The translations under genes were made by a program, and so were the position numbers. DNA of 57,251 bases from Streptomyces cavernicola (GTDB lineage Bacteria; Actinomycetota; Actinomycetes; Streptomycetales; Streptomycetaceae): positions 1-57,251 of the forward strand of contig NZ_JASCIQ010000051.1 in NCBI RefSeq assembly GCF_029968035.1, written 5' to 3'. The notes under the pieces were generated by a model. It was not told the origin of the DNA and searched no databases. It saw only the letters and a list, made by a program, of their open reading frames with translations. Numbering within the stretch: position 1 is the first letter of the stretch; the number at the start of each line of letters is the position of its first letter. Shown piece by piece: positions 32,009 to 40,501 of the stretch.

Positions 32009-34570
32009 TTGCCAGACGAGGCCCGTCAGCCACTCGCCGCCGCGCAGCCCGAGCCCGACCAGCCGGCCGAATCGGCCGCGGCGCCCGCTGCCACGCCCGC
32101 CGAGAGCGAGAAGAAGCAGGCACCCAAGGCGGAGAGCGACCACGTGGCCGAAAAACCCCGCCCCGCGCCGAAGCCCGCACCGCCTGCGGCCCCCGCCCAG
32201 CCTGCCCCGCCCGCAGCGAAGGGCCCCGCGAACCAGGCCCCCGCGATGCGCCCGGCCGCGGCCAACCCGTCCCGCTCCGCCTCCTCCAACCGCGTGCGGG
32301 CCCGCCTCGCCCGCCTCGGAGTCCAGCGCTCGAACCCGTACAACCCGGTGCTCGAACCGCTCCTCCGGATAGTGCGGAGCAACGACCCGAAGATCGAGAC
32401 GGCGACGCTGCGCCAGATCGAGCGGGCCTACCAGGTCGCCGAGCGCTGGCACCGCGGTCAGAAGCGCAAGAGCGGCGACCCGTACATCACGCATCCGCTC
32501 GCCGTGACGACCATCCTCGCCGAGCTCGGCATGGACCCGGCGACGCTGATGGCGGGCCTGCTGCACGACACGGTCGAGGACACCGAGTACGGCCTGGACA
32601 CCCTGCGCCGGGACTTCGGCGACCAGGTCGCGCTGCTCGTCGACGGCGTCACCAAGCTGGACAAGGTCAAGTTCGGCGAGGCCGCGCAGGCCGAGACGGT
32701 CCGCAAGATGGTCGTCGCCATGGCCAAGGACCCGCGCGTCCTGGTCATCAAGCTCGCCGACCGCCTGCACAACATGCGCACGATGCGGTACCTGAAGCGG
32801 GAGAAGCAGGAGAAGAAGGCCCGCGAAACCCTGGAGATCTACGCCCCGTTGGCGCACCGACTGGGCATGAACACCATCAAGTGGGAGCTGGAGGACCTCG
32901 CCTTCGCGATCCTCTACCCCAAGATGTACGACGAGATCGTCCGCCTCGTCGCCGAGCGGGCCCCCAAGCGCGACGAGTACCTGGCCATAGTGACCGACGA
33001 GGTCCAGGCCGATCTGCGCGCCGCCCGCATCAAGGCCACCGTCACCGGCCGCCCGAAGCACTACTACAGCGTCTACCAGAAGATGATCGTCCGCGGCCGT
33101 GACTTCGCGGAGATCTACGACCTGGTGGGTATTCGGGTCCTCGTAGACACGGTCCGCGACTGCTACGCGGCCCTGGGCACCGTCCACGCCCGCTGGAACC
33201 CGGTTCCGGGGCGGTTCAAGGACTACATCGCGATGCCCAAGTTCAACATGTACCAGTCGCTGCACACCACGGTGATCGGCCCCAACGGCAAGCCCGTCGA
33301 GCTGCAGATCCGCACGTTCGACATGCACCGCCGCGCCGAGTACGGCATCGCGGCGCACTGGAAGTACAAGCAGGAGGCCGTCGCCGGCGCCTCCAAGGTG
33401 CGCTCGGACGCCCCCAAGGGCGGCGGCAAGGACGACCACCTCAACGACATGGCGTGGCTGCGCCAGCTCCTCGACTGGCAGAAGGAGACCGAGGACCCCG
33501 GCGAGTTCCTGGAGTCCCTGCGCTTCGACCTCTCGCGCAACGAGGTCTTCGTCTTCACGCCGAAGGGCGACGTCATAGCGCTCCCGGCGGGCGCGACCCC
33601 GGTGGACTTCGCGTACGCGGTGCACACCGAGGTGGGCCACCGCACCATAGGAGCCCGGGTCAACGGCCGGCTCGTCCCCCTCGAATCCACCCTGGACAAC
33701 GGGGACTTGGTGGAGGTCTTCACCTCCAAGGCGGCCGGCGCGGGACCGTCCCGTGACTGGCTCGGCTTCGTCAAGTCGCCGCGGGCGCGCAACAAGATCC
33801 GCGCCTGGTTCTCCAAGGAGCGCCGCGACGAGGCCATAGAGCAGGGTAAGGACGCCATCGCCCGCGCGATGCGCAAGCAGAACCTGCCCATCCAGCGCAT
33901 CCTCACCGGCGACTCCCTGGTGACGCTCGCGCACGAGATGCGCTACCCGGACATCTCCTCGCTGTACGCGGCGATCGGCGAAGGCCATGTCACCGCGCAG
34001 AGCGTCGTGCAGAAGCTGGTGCAGGCACTCGGCGGCGCGGAGGAGGCCGGCGAGGACATCGCCGAGACCGCCACCCCGGTCCGCGGCCGCAGCAAGCGCC
34101 GCTCGAACGCCGACCCGGGCGTCATGGTCAAGGGCGTCGAGGACGTGTGGGTCAAGCTCGCTCGCTGCTGCACCCCGGTGCCGGGCGACCCCATCATCGG
34201 CTTCGTCACCCGCGGCAGCGGCGTCTCCGTGCACCGCGCGGACTGCGTCAACGTCGACTCCCTTTCGCAGCAGCCCGAGCGGATCCTCGAGGTCGAGTGG
34301 GCGCCCACCCAGTCCTCGGTCTTCCTCGTCGCCATCCAGGTCGAGGCCCTGGACCGCTCCCGGCTCCTGTCGGACGTCACCCGCGTCCTGTCCGACCAGC
34401 ACGTCAACATCCTGTCGGCGGCCGTCCAGACCTCCCGCGACCGCGTCGCCACCTCCCGCTTCACCTTCGAGATGGGCGACCCCAAGCACCTGGGCCACGT
34501 CCTCAAGGCGGTCAGAGGAGTGGAGGGCGTCTACGACGTGTACCGCGTGACGTCGGCCCGCAGACCGTAA
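32009..34570 (+). CDS. relA: Bifunctional (p)ppGpp synthetase/hydrolase RelA (Rel/RSH)
   Basis: The 853-residue long RSH protein makes and degrades (p)ppGpp in the stringent response. After a disordered Ala/Pro/Lys-rich N-terminus (about 1-100) comes the HD hydrolase with AGLLHDTVEDTEYG, where the HDxxED motif is intact, so hydrolysis is probably retained. The synthetase follows (GRPKHYYSVYQKM, EIYDLVGIRVLV, FKDYIAMPKFNMYQSLHTTV), then TGS, the helical linker, the ARCCTPVPGD zinc-finger-like domain and ACT. TTG 32009 is chosen because GAGGAG lies 5 nt upstream. The ortholog in S. coelicolor is SCO1513. Confidence 0.97.
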   Translation: MPDEARQPLAAAQPEPDQPAESAAAPAATPAESEKKQAPKAESDHVAEKPRPAPKPAPPAAPAQPAPPAAKGPANQAPAMRPAAANPSRSASSNRVRARLARLGVQRSNPYNPVLEPLLRIVRSNDPKIETATLRQIERAYQVAERWHRGQKRKSGDPYITHPLAVTTILAELGMDPATLMAGLLHDTVEDTEYGLDTLRRDFGDQVALLVDGVTKLDKVKFGEAAQAETVRKMVVAMAKDPRVLVIKLADRLHNMRTMRYLKREKQEKKARETLEIYAPLAHRLGMNTIKWELEDLAFAILYPKMYDEIVRLVAERAPKRDEYLAIVTDEVQADLRAARIKATVTGRPKHYYSVYQKMIVRGRDFAEIYDLVGIRVLVDTVRDCYAALGTVHARWNPVPGRFKDYIAMPKFNMYQSLHTTVIGPNGKPVELQIRTFDMHRRAEYGIAAHWKYKQEAVAGASKVRSDAPKGGGKDDHLNDMAWLRQLLDWQKETEDPGEFLESLRFDLSRNEVFVFTPKGDVIALPAGATPVDFAYAVHTEVGHRTIGARVNGRLVPLESTLDNGDLVEVFTSKAAGAGPSRDWLGFVKSPRARNKIRAWFSKERRDEAIEQGKDAIARAMRKQNLPIQRILTGDSLVTLAHEMRYPDISSLYAAIGEGHVTAQSVVQKLVQALGGAEEAGEDIAETATPVRGRSKRRSNADPGVMVKGVEDVWVKLARCCTPVPGDPIIGFVTRGSGVSVHRADCVNVDSLSQQPERILEVEWAPTQSSVFLVAIQVEALDRSRLLSDVTRVLSDQHVNILSAAVQTSRDRVATSRFTFEMGDPKHLGHVLKAVRGVEGVYDVYRVTSARRP

Positions 34571-34587
34571 CCCCACGCAGGCATACG

Positions 34588-34624
34588 AAAGGGGCTCCCG
34601 TACGCGAAGTACGGGAGCCCCTTT
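34588..34624. terminator. Bidirectional terminator between relA and the DUF349 gene
   Basis: A perfect 16-bp stem (34588-34603 with 34609-34624) with GCGAA loop, A-rich on the left and T-ended on the right, lies between convergent genes. It is a strong two-way terminator. Confidence 0.93.
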
Positions 34625-34644
34625 ACGTACGTACGAGAAAGGCG

Positions 34645-35877
34645 TCAGCCGCCGAACTCGTGCAGGCCCTTCAGCGCCTGGTCGAGCAGCGCCTGGCGGC
34701 CGTCGAGCTCCTTCTGGAGCTTGTCGGCGCGGGCGTTGTTGCCCTGCGCGCGGGCCGTCTCGACCTGGCCATTGAGCTTGTCGACCGCGGCCTGCAGCTG
34801 ACCGGTGAGCCCCTCGGCACGCGCGCGTGCCTCCGGGTTCGTACGCCGCCACTCCGCTTCCTCGGAGTCCTGCAGGGCGCGCTCCACGGCGTGCATCCGG
34901 CCCTCGACCTTCGGGCGGGCGTCACGCGGGACGTGGCCGATGGCCTCCCAGCGCTCGTTGATCCCCCGGAACGCGGCGCGGGCCGCCTTCAGGTCGGTGA
35001 TCGGCAGGAGCTGCTCGGCCTCGTCGGCGAGCGCCTCCTTGAGCTTCAGGTTCTCGGCCTGCTCGGCGTCGCGCTCGGCGAAGACCTCGCTGCGGGCCGT
35101 GAAGAACACGTCCTGGGCGCCGCGGAAGCGGTTCCACAGGTCGTCCTCGTGCTCGCGCTGGGCGCGGCCCACGGCCTTCCACTCGGCCATCAGCTCGCGG
35201 TAGCGCGCGGCCGTCGGACCCCAGTCCTTGGAGTTCGACAGCGCCTCGGCCTCCGAGACGAGCCGCTCCTTGGCCTTGCGGGCCTCCTCGCGCTGCGCGT
35301 CGAGCGCCGCGAAGTGGGCCTTGCGGCGCTTGGAGAACGCGGAGCGCGCGTGCGAGAAGCGGTGCCAGAGTTCGTCGTCCGACTTGCGGTCCAGACGCGG
35401 CAGGCCCTTCCAGGTGTCCACGAGCGCGCGCAGCCGCTCGCCCGCGGCCCGCCACTGCTCGCTCTGGGCCAGCTCCTCCGCCTCGGCGACCAGCGCCTCC
35501 TTGGCGTGCTTGGCCTCGTCCGCCTGCTTCGCCTTCTCGACCTTGCGCTCCTCGCGCCTGGCCTCGACGCTCGCCACCAGCTTGTCCAGCCGCTTGCCGA
35601 GGGCTTCCAGGTCACCCACCGCGTGCGCGTCGGTGATCTGCTCGCGCAGGTGCTCGATGGCGGTCGTCGCGTCCTTGGCCGACAGGTCGGTGGTCTGCAC
35701 CCGGCGCTCGAGAAGGCCGATCTCCACGACCAGGCCGTCGTACTTGCGCTTGAAGTAGGCAAGGGCTTCGTCGGGCGAGCCTGCCTGCCACGAACCGACG
35801 ACTCGCTCGCCTCCGTCGGCCGTACGCACGTACACGGTCCCCGCCTCGTCGACGCGGCCCCACGGGTCGCTGCTCAC
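34645..35877 (-). CDS. DUF349-repeat coiled-coil protein
   Basis: The 410-residue protein is almost wholly alpha-helical and highly charged. It has at least three DUF349-type repeats of the form W-x2-L-G-R/A-D-x-E-L-W-x-R-F, seen at LPRLDRKSDDELWHRFSHARSAF, VGRAQREHEDDLWNRFRGAQDVFF and a decayed third around GHVPRDARPKVEGRM. A long coiled coil near the C-terminus ends in LHEFGG. The biochemical role of DUF349 proteins is not established. The GTG at 35877 follows GGAGGAGG. An 8/9 DnaA-box-like TCGTCCACA lies at 35922-35930 in its promoter region. Confidence 0.82.
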   Translation of the reverse strand: MSSDPWGRVDEAGTVYVRTADGGERVVGSWQAGSPDEALAYFKRKYDGLVVEIGLLERRVQTTDLSAKDATTAIEHLREQITDAHAVGDLEALGKRLDKLVASVEARREERKVEKAKQADEAKHAKEALVAEAEELAQSEQWRAAGERLRALVDTWKGLPRLDRKSDDELWHRFSHARSAFSKRRKAHFAALDAQREEARKAKERLVSEAEALSNSKDWGPTAARYRELMAEWKAVGRAQREHEDDLWNRFRGAQDVFFTARSEVFAERDAEQAENLKLKEALADEAEQLLPITDLKAARAAFRGINERWEAIGHVPRDARPKVEGRMHAVERALQDSEEAEWRRTNPEARARAEGLTGQLQAAVDKLNGQVETARAQGNNARADKLQKELDGRQALLDQALKGLHEFGG

Positions 35878-36031
35878 AGCGCCTCCTCCACATGATGCCT
35901 GCGCGGGGTTCGCCCGGGGCATCGTCCACAGTTTCTTCAGGGCAGCCGCACACGGCGCCCTGCACAACGCCAACATAGGCGACGGGCAGGGCGGCTGTCC
36001 GCATCCAGCACCACCGAACTTGCCCTGCTGG

Positions 36032-36871
36032 TCAAGACTTCCTGACGGTCGCCTTGTCGATGACCACAGTGGCGTTCGGAGCCGTGTTGCCGGAGGTCGG
36101 GTCGGGCTGCGCGGCGCCCGCTTTCGCGATCTTCTTCAGGACCTTCATGCCGGCCTCGGAGACCGTGCCGAAGGGCGTGTAGTCGGGCGGCAGTTGGCTG
36201 TCCTGGTAGACGAGGAAGAACTGGCTGCCGCCGGTGTCCCGGCCCTTGCCGTCCTGCGGGTTGTACTGGTTCGCCATCGCGACCGTGCCCGACGGGTAGA
36301 CGTTGTCCTTCAGGCTCTTGTCCTTCAGGTTCTCGTCCGGGAGCGTGTAACCGGGGGTGCCGGTTCCGGTGCCCGTCGGGTCGCCGCACTGCAGGACGTA
36401 GATGCCCTGGTTGGTGAGGCGGTGGCACTTGGTGTGGTTCAAGTAGCCCTTGTTCACCAGGAAGTCGAACGAGTTGACCGTGTGCGGCGCGGCCGAGGCC
36501 TTCAGGTCGATGTCGATGTCACCGCAGGTCGTGGCCAGACTCATGGTGTAGTCGGCGGACTGGTCGATGGCGAGCTTCGGCTCCTCCTTGAAGCTCATCT
36601 TCTCGACCTTGCCGGGCGCCGGCTTCTCACACGGGTCGTCGATCTTCGGGGTGGCGGACGGCTTGGCCGCAGCGTCCGTGTCCTTCTTGTCGTCGCCGGT
36701 GAAGGCGCCCGCGGCCACCGCTCCGCCGCTCGCCGCGAGCACCACCACGAGGGACGCGGCGATGATCGCGTTACGTCGCTTCGCCTTGCGGCGTGCCGAC
36801 TCCCGCCGCTCCTGCTGGCGGGCGAACTTCTCCCGGGCGAGCTGACGCCGCCGCTGATCGCTGGTGACCAC
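36032..36871 (-). CDS. Membrane-anchored cyclophilin-type peptidyl-prolyl isomerase
   Basis: The 279-residue protein has a strongly basic N-terminus (KFARQQERRESARRKAKRRN), one transmembrane helix (about 35-56) and an extracytoplasmic Asp/Lys/Thr linker. A cyclophilin domain (about 105-279) follows. The fold is recognisable in HTVNSFDFLVNKGYLNHTKCHRL and VAMANQYNPQDGKGRDTGGSQFFLVYQDS. The usual F-H-R of active cyclophilins appears as KCHRL and the Q-F-F block is intact, so activity is likely. Extra cysteines may form disulfides. GTG 36871 has AAGGAG 8 nt upstream. It is divergent from the metallo-beta-lactamase gene. Confidence 0.88.
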   Translation of the reverse strand: MVTSDQRRRQLAREKFARQQERRESARRKAKRRNAIIAASLVVVLAASGGAVAAGAFTGDDKKDTDAAAKPSATPKIDDPCEKPAPGKVEKMSFKEEPKLAIDQSADYTMSLATTCGDIDIDLKASAAPHTVNSFDFLVNKGYLNHTKCHRLTNQGIYVLQCGDPTGTGTGTPGYTLPDENLKDKSLKDNVYPSGTVAMANQYNPQDGKGRDTGGSQFFLVYQDSQLPPDYTPFGTVSEAGMKVLKKIAKAGAAQPDPTSGNTAPNATVVIDKATVRKS

Positions 36872-37051
36872 CGGGTCTTCTCCTTGTACGTCTTGTGCAC
36901 GGTCCTGACCGCCTGAGCTTGCCCCGTACCGTATATGGGTTAGCTGTGCGCCGAGCCGCGCCGGTAGGCTGCGTGTATTGCGATCTGGTGTCGCCGCCGC
37001 CTCGGCAGGTGAACCGCCGCACTTCCCGTCGGACCACCTTTAAGGACGAAC

Positions 37052-37765
37052 GTGCTGATTGCCGGGTTCCCCGCCGGGGCCTGGGGGACCAACTGCTACT
37101 TGGTCGCCCCGGCCGCAGGCGAGGAGTGCGTGATCATCGACCCCGGCCACCAGGCCGCCGAAGGCGTCGAGGAAGCACTCAAGAAGCATCGGCTCAAGCC
37201 CGTCGCGGTCGTCCTCACGCATGGCCACATCGACCATGTCGCCTCGGTCGTCCCGGTCTGCGGAGCGCACGACGTTCCCGCCTGGATCCACCCCGAGGAC
37301 CGGTACATGATGAGCGACCCCGAGAAGGGCATCGGCCGCTCCATCGGCATGCCGCTGATGGGCGAGCTGACCGTGGGGGAGCCGGACGACGTGCGCGAGT
37401 TGGGCGACGGCGCCCGACTGCAGCTGGCCGGGCTCGACTTCTCCGTCGCGCACGCACCGGGGCATACGAAGGGGTCGGTGACGTTCCAGATGCCCGAGGC
37501 CGCGGACATCCCGTCCGTGTTCTTCTCGGGCGATCTGCTCTTCGCCGGCTCCATCGGACGCACCGACCTGCCCGGCGGTGACATGGACGACATGCTCGAG
37601 TCGCTGGGCCGTGTGTGCCTGCCGCTCGACGACTCGACCGTGGTCCTGTCCGGGCACGGTCCCCAGACGACCATCGGCCAGGAGCGCGCCACCAATCCGT
37701 ATCTGCGCCAGGTGGCCGCAGGCCAGGGAGCCCAGCACCAGCAGGCTCCGCGACGAGGAATGTGA
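37052..37765 (+). CDS. Metallo-beta-lactamase-fold hydrolase (glyoxalase II-like)
   Basis: The 237-residue protein carries the dinuclear metal motif THGHIDHVAS (HxHxDH, about 56-62), the histidine in VAHAPGHTKGSVTF, the bridging Asp in FFSGDLLFAGSIGRTDL and a terminal VLSGHGPQTTIG. The pattern fits the hydroxyacylglutathione hydrolase-like branch; actinobacteria use other thiols, so the physiological thioester is unknown. GTG 37052 has AAGGA 5 nt upstream. It is directly upstream of hisS, separated by 11 nt, so the two are probably co-transcribed. Confidence 0.88.
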   Translation: MLIAGFPAGAWGTNCYLVAPAAGEECVIIDPGHQAAEGVEEALKKHRLKPVAVVLTHGHIDHVASVVPVCGAHDVPAWIHPEDRYMMSDPEKGIGRSIGMPLMGELTVGEPDDVRELGDGARLQLAGLDFSVAHAPGHTKGSVTFQMPEAADIPSVFFSGDLLFAGSIGRTDLPGGDMDDMLESLGRVCLPLDDSTVVLSGHGPQTTIGQERATNPYLRQVAAGQGAQHQQAPRRGM

Positions 37766-37776
37766 CGAGAGTTTCC

Positions 37777-39039
37777 GTGAGCACTTTTCAGGCCCCCAAG
37801 GGCACGTACGACCTGCTTCCGCCCGATTCCGCGAAGTACCTCGCGGTGCGTGAGGCGATCTCCGCGCCGCTGAAGAACTCCGGGTACGGGTACATCGAGA
37901 CGCCCGGCTTCGAGAACGTCGAGCTGTTCTCGCGCGGCGTCGGCGAGTCCACCGACATCGTCACCAAGGAGATGTACGCCTTCGAGACCAAGGGCGGCGA
38001 CAAGCTCGCGCTGCGCCCCGAGGGCACCGCGTCCGTGCTGCGCGCCGCCCTGGAGGCCAACCTGCACAAGGCGGGCAACCTCCCGGTCAAGCTCTGGTAC
38101 TCGGGCTCGTACTACCGCTACGAGAAGCCGCAGAAGGGCCGCTACAGGCACTTCTCCCAGGTCGGCGCCGAGGCGATCGGCGCCGAGGACCCGGCCCTGG
38201 ACGCCGAGTTGATCATCCTGGCCGACCAGGCGTACCGCGCGCTCGGGCTGCGCAACTTCCGCATCCTGCTCAACTCCCTGGGCGACAAGGAGTGCCGTCC
38301 CGTCTACCGCGCGGCCCTGCAGGACTTCTTGCGCGGCCTCGACCTCGACGAGGAGACGCTGCGCCGCGCGGAGATCAACCCGCTGCGTGTCCTCGACGAC
38401 AAGCGGGTCGACGTGCAGAAGCAGCTGGTCGGCGCGCCGGTCCTGCGCGACTACCTGTGCGACGCCTGCAAGACGTACCACGAGGAGGTGCGCGCCCTCG
38501 TCACGGCGGCGGGCGTCGCCTTCGAGGACGACGAGAAGCTGGTCCGAGGCCTGGACTACTACACGCGCACGACCTTCGAGTTCGTCCACGACGGCCTCGG
38601 CTCGCAGTCCGCGGTGGGCGGCGGCGGTCGGTACGACGGCCTGTCCGAGATGATCGGTGGCCCCTCGCTGCCGTCCGTCGGCTGGGCCCTCGGCGTGGAC
38701 CGCACGGTGCTCGCCCTGGAGGCGGAGGGCGTGGAGCTCGAACTCCCCGCCGCCACCAGCGTGTTCGCGGTCCCGCTCGGCGAGGAGGCCCGCCGGGTGC
38801 TCTTCGGCGTCGTCACCGAGCTCCGCAAGGCGGGCGTCGCGGCCGATTTCTCGTACGGCGGCAAGGGCCTCAAGGGCGCGATGAAGAACGCCAACCGCAG
38901 CGGCGCGCGGTACGCGATCGTGGCCGGCGAACGCGACCTCGCCGAGGGCGTCGCCCAGCTCAAGGACATGGAGTCCGGCGAGCAGGAAGCGGTGGCCGTC
39001 GACGCACTCGTCGAGCTCCTCAAGAGCAAGCTCGGCTAG
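37777..39039 (+). CDS. hisS: Histidyl-tRNA synthetase
   Basis: The 420-residue class II synthetase opens with FQAPKGTYDLLPPDS. Motif 1 lies near VELFSRGVGESTDIVTKEMY, motif 2 is GSYYRYEKPQKGRYRHFSQVG, and the HisA loop is VRGLDYYTRTTFEF. The anticodon domain includes FSYGGKGLKGAMKNANRSG. GTG 37777 lies 11 nt after the preceding stop. No T-box or His-rich leader is visible. Confidence 0.97.
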   Translation: MSTFQAPKGTYDLLPPDSAKYLAVREAISAPLKNSGYGYIETPGFENVELFSRGVGESTDIVTKEMYAFETKGGDKLALRPEGTASVLRAALEANLHKAGNLPVKLWYSGSYYRYEKPQKGRYRHFSQVGAEAIGAEDPALDAELIILADQAYRALGLRNFRILLNSLGDKECRPVYRAALQDFLRGLDLDEETLRRAEINPLRVLDDKRVDVQKQLVGAPVLRDYLCDACKTYHEEVRALVTAAGVAFEDDEKLVRGLDYYTRTTFEFVHDGLGSQSAVGGGGRYDGLSEMIGGPSLPSVGWALGVDRTVLALEAEGVELELPAATSVFAVPLGEEARRVLFGVVTELRKAGVAADFSYGGKGLKGAMKNANRSGARYAIVAGERDLAEGVAQLKDMESGEQEAVAVDALVELLKSKLG

Positions 39040-39053
39040 TTCGCGGGCAGTTG

Positions 39054-39087
39054 GGGCCCCGGGTGCGGTTCAGTGCACCCGGGGCCC
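39054..39087 (+). terminator. Terminator of hisS
   Basis: A perfect 13-bp stem (39054-39066 with 39075-39087, arm GGGCCCCGGGTGC) and 8-nt loop lies 14 nt after the hisS stop. There is no U-tract. Confidence 0.85.
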
Positions 39088-39128
39088 TCGCGTGTTCGGG
39101 GCGGTTTCCTGTGCCCGATGATCTACGG

Positions 39129-39572
39129 ATGGATCTCGACGAATTGCTGGTGGGGCACTGGAGCAGCCTTCCGCTCTCGTACGGCGTCATGGAGGCCTCC
39201 GAGCTCGGCTTCCTCGGTGACGGGTGGGGCTGGAGCACGTGGTTCAACGTGGGCGGGATGTGCGTCACACGCTTCGAGTGGAGATGCCCGGCGCTGGGGA
39301 TCGTGGAGCTGCGTGCGCGATGGAGGGTGGAGGGGACTCCTGGGCCAGGGGCCGGCCCGGTGACGTTCGCGTCCGCGGAGCCGCCCGAGCCGGTGGACGA
39401 CCTCACGCGGCGCTCGTATCGCATCGGTCCGGTCGTGCCCATGCCCGGTGCGGAGGCGGTCCCGGCGGTGACCTTCGAGGAACCGGTGGAGTTCTGCCAC
39501 GAGTACGCCCGAGGGGCCGTGCGGATCCGGCGTGAGGAGGAACCGGCCCACAGGCTGCTGCCCGACCGGTAG
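39129..39572 (+). CDS. Conserved Streptomyces hypothetical protein
   Basis: I do not recognise a domain. The 147-residue protein starts MDLDELLVGHWSSLPLSYGV at ATG 39129, and its Trp- and Gly-rich core (GDGWGWSTWFNVGGMCVTRFEW) and beta-rich remainder suggest a small soluble beta protein. Length and codon use are those of a real gene, and a TGATCT box close to the ATG suggests leaderless expression. The frame is open upstream through hisS but only as a shadow. It stands alone after the hisS terminator. Confidence 0.6.
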   Translation: MDLDELLVGHWSSLPLSYGVMEASELGFLGDGWGWSTWFNVGGMCVTRFEWRCPALGIVELRARWRVEGTPGPGAGPVTFASAEPPEPVDDLTRRSYRIGPVVPMPGAEAVPAVTFEEPVEFCHEYARGAVRIRREEEPAHRLLPDR

Positions 39573-39772
39573 GGCTCAACGGCCTTGGCGGAGACGGCGA
39601 GTTCACATCCGTGCCCGCTTCAGCATCCGCCTCCCTGTCCCTCTCCGTATCCGCATCCTTATGCGCATCGAACGGTGGACGCACAGGCTTGTGCGGCACA
39701 ATGTGCGTGCCTGTGGGCCCCTGCGGCTCACCGGCCCTGTAACCCCCCACCACGAGCGACGGAAACGGCGTG

Positions 39773-40417
39773 ATGAGCGAAACGATGTCTGCGAAGGACG
39801 GCGGCGGCCCGGACGGTCGGGAGCAGGCGGACGCGCCCCGCTCCGTCGGCGGCAGTCGTGCGTTGGCGCTGCTCCTTGTGATCACGGGCGCGGCCGGACT
39901 GCTCGCGGCGTGGGTGATCACCCTCGACAAGTTCAAGCTCCTCGAGGACCCGAACTTCACGCCCGGCTGCAGCCTCAACCCCGTGGTGTCCTGCGGCTCG
40001 ATCATGGAGAGCGAGCAGGCGGCGGCCTTCGGCTTCCCGAACCCGATGCTCGGCCTGGTCACCTACGGGATCGTGGTGTGCGTCGGCATGAGCCTCCTCG
40101 CCCGTGCCCGCTTCCCGCGCTGGTACTGGCTGACCCTGAACGCCGGAATGCTGTTCGGCGTCGGCTTCTGCACATGGCTGATGTACCAGTCGCTGTACAA
40201 CATCAACGCCCTCTGCCTGTGGTGCTGCCTCGCGTGGGTCGCCACGATCGTCATGTTCTGGTACGTCACCGCGCACAACGTGCGGCAGGGGATGCTGCCG
40301 GCGCCGGGCGCGCTGCGCGGGTTCTTCGACGAGTTCACCTGGGTCCTCCCGGTGCTGCACGTCGGCATCATCGGCATGCTGATCCTGACCCGCTGGTGGG
40401 ACTTCTGGACCAGCTGA
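39773..40417 (+). CDS. Vitamin K epoxide reductase (VKOR) family protein
   Basis: The 214-residue membrane protein has about five helices. It carries the shuttle cysteine pair C66 and C74 in PGCSLNPVVSCGS after TM1 and the active-site pair C148-x2-C151 (CLWCCL) in a later helix. It should reoxidise a DsbA-like thiol oxidase using quinone, as bacterial VKORs do in disulfide formation outside the cell. GTG 39770 or ATG 39773 may start it. The extra C152 next to the CxxC is unusual. The 200-nt upstream region contains only pyrimidine-rich hexamer-like repetition (about 39620-39670). Confidence 0.9.
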   Translation: MSETMSAKDGGGPDGREQADAPRSVGGSRALALLLVITGAAGLLAAWVITLDKFKLLEDPNFTPGCSLNPVVSCGSIMESEQAAAFGFPNPMLGLVTYGIVVCVGMSLLARARFPRWYWLTLNAGMLFGVGFCTWLMYQSLYNINALCLWCCLAWVATIVMFWYVTAHNVRQGMLPAPGALRGFFDEFTWVLPVLHVGIIGMLILTRWWDFWTS

Positions 40418-40471
40418 CCCCCGTCCCCGCCGACCTGGGCTCTTCCTCGGCTCAGGGCAGCGCGGGGAGCG

Positions 40472-40494
40472 TTGTCAGTGGGGTGGCATAGGGT
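40472..40494 (+). promoter_or_regulatory. RecA-NDp/PafBC-type DNA-damage promoter of rarA
   Basis: TTGTCAGTG (40472-40480), eight bases, then TAGGGT (40489-40494) is an exact match to TTGTCRGTG-N8-TANNNT. The predicted start point falls on the GTG at 40502, so rarA mRNA is probably leaderless. Confidence 0.88.
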
Positions 40495-40501
40495 CGTGGA
40501 C

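Noticed and set aside
39600..39772. Short Pro/Ser/His-rich frame before the VKOR gene
   Set aside because: It reads through a pyrimidine-rich hexamer-like repetition and has no start signal or protein-like composition.
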